From: Candidatus Eiseniibacteriota bacterium
GTDB taxonomy: Bacteria > Eisenbacteria > RBG-16-71-46 > CAIMUX01
Reading direction: 5' to 3'
DNA length: 6,932 nt
Assembly: GCA_016712505.1 (NCBI GenBank)
Contig: JADJQY010000032.1
Coordinates: forward strand, 1-6,932
A program made the translations under genes and the position numbers. Shown here piece after piece: positions 6,133 to 6,932 of this stretch (its first letter is position 1; the number at the start of each line of letters is the position of its first letter). The notes below the pieces were generated by a model. The model did not search any database. It was not told the origin of the DNA and saw only the letters and a list, made by a program, of their open reading frames with translations.

Positions 6133-6932
6133 ATGAGGGAATGTCGCCATTTCGTGCCCGAGGTAGGCCGCGAGATCTCGGTCGTCGTCGACTCCGGCGA
6201 GCTCGACGCCTATCGACAGCAGTTCGCCTCGGCGTTTCCGGTCCCGGAACAGTTTCGATACCTGCTCGGAGGGCCGGTGCCCCACCGGTTCGTCGACATC
6301 GGGGCGAACATCGGATGCGTCTCGCTTTCTTCGGGCCCGCGGCCCCGATGAGCAACCCGGGGAATCGAAGCTCCTCGCGGAGAACTTCCTGCCTCTCGAG
6401 GGGGATCCGCGAACGGGTTCTCCTGGGTCCTGCCCGTCACGCGGCAGCCTCGGAACGAACCGGCGCTTCCTCCAGTTCGCGAGATACGCCCGGGGCCACG
6501 TCCCCGCCGACCCCGCGCAGCTTCCCACGCTACCCGTCCCGGGTCTCCCCGCGGACGACCTCCTCGCTCTCTACGGATTCGCCGACGTCGACCTGATCAA
6601 GATCGACGTCGAAGGGCACGAGCTCCAGGTCCTCGAGGGGCTCGAGAAGACGCTGAAAAGGTCTCGTCCGGTCCTGGTCGTCGAATCGAACACGTGGACC
6701 CGGAGCCGCTTCGCAGACTACGAGGCTCCGCTGGAGTTCCTTCGGGGCCGCGACTACGCCCTCTTCATGTTCGTCGGGGGGGAGCGTGAAGGACGACGAG
6801 GTGATTACCGCCTCCGTGAGCTCTGCGTGGCCGACTACCCTTGGTGCCGTGAACGGATCGGAAGTGTTCCGGCTCCGGCGCGCATTCCGCTGAGCCCGGA
6901 GGAACGCGTTGCTCTCATGGCGAGCGAGCTCC
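6133..6932 (+). CDS. FkbM-family SAM methyltransferase (3' end outside window, one frameshift)
   Basis: The N-terminal part (frame 1, from ATG 6133) ends with PHRFVDIGANIGCVSL, whose VDIGANIG (6292-6315) is the SAM-binding glycine-rich loop. That frame then stops near 6351. Frame 2 takes over by about 6347 with ESKLLAENFLPLEGD and stays open to the window end, including RFLQFARYARGHVP, ADDLLALYGFADVDLIKIDVEGHELQVLEGLE (IKIDVEGHE at 6596-6622, the FkbM signature), RPVLVVESN and a C-terminal extension with DYPWCRERIGSV. One indel near 6325-6347 explains the break. The spacing between the SAM loop and the IDVEGHE motif is about 103 residues, usual for the family. The acidic ribose-binding strand (normally like VEPDP) is not clearly visible, so the region after GCVSL may also lack a few codons. 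The start is uncertain, because there is no strong ribosome binding site before 6133. It probably O-methylates a sugar, given the neighbours. It differs from the leftward FkbM gene in lacking the QNFEDVML start. Confidence 0.82.

Noticed and set aside
1..6932. Programmed frameshifting as the explanation for the broken genes
   Set aside because: The breaks are numerous, occur in every gene and in both directions, and show no shared slippery site with a downstream structure. Assembly indels are simpler.

Overview
The window is GC-rich bacterial DNA. It carries seven recognisable protein genes, five rightward in a row (about 2-4916), one leftward (4932-6021) and one rightward and cut by the window end (6133-6932). 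No RNA genes, CRISPR arrays, insertion sequences or origins were seen. The mix of surface-glycan enzymes and the secreted CGIPATG-type end domain at the left edge resembles large-genome soil or sediment lineages such as Acidobacteriota. That placement is inference from general family knowledge and is weak.

Almost every gene is broken by single-base frame changes, yet the family motifs survive on either side of each break, often within a few codons. Since all seven genes are hit and active-site motifs are intact, the simplest reading is indel error in a long-read or low-coverage assembly, not decay of seven neighbouring genes. Each gene is therefore annotated as one locus, with the approximate frame-change points stated.

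Layout: (1) 2-356, end of a secreted or surface protein; (2) 384-412, a perfect 12-bp hairpin, probably a terminator; (3) about 413-1966, a multi-pass GT39-like (GT-C) glycosyltransferase; (4) 1963-3179, a membrane-anchored SGNH/GDSL hydrolase whose start overlaps the transferase stop; (5) 3180-3365, intergenic; (6) 3366-4145 and 4209-4916, two unlike PAPS-dependent sulfotransferases in tandem; (7) 4932-6021, leftward, an FkbM-type methyltransferase with a long coiled-coil tail; (8) 6022-6132, a divergent intergenic gap; (9) 6133 to the end, a second FkbM-type methyltransferase.

Taken together, the genes look like a glycan assembly and decoration region. A membrane transferase could add a sugar from a lipid-linked donor, an SGNH enzyme could add or remove an acyl group, two sulfotransferases could sulfate hydroxyls, and two methyltransferases could cap hydroxyls with methyl groups. 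Each family assignment is well supported by motifs. The shared substrate is inference. The most interesting possibility is a sulfated and O-methylated bacterial surface polysaccharide or glycolipid.
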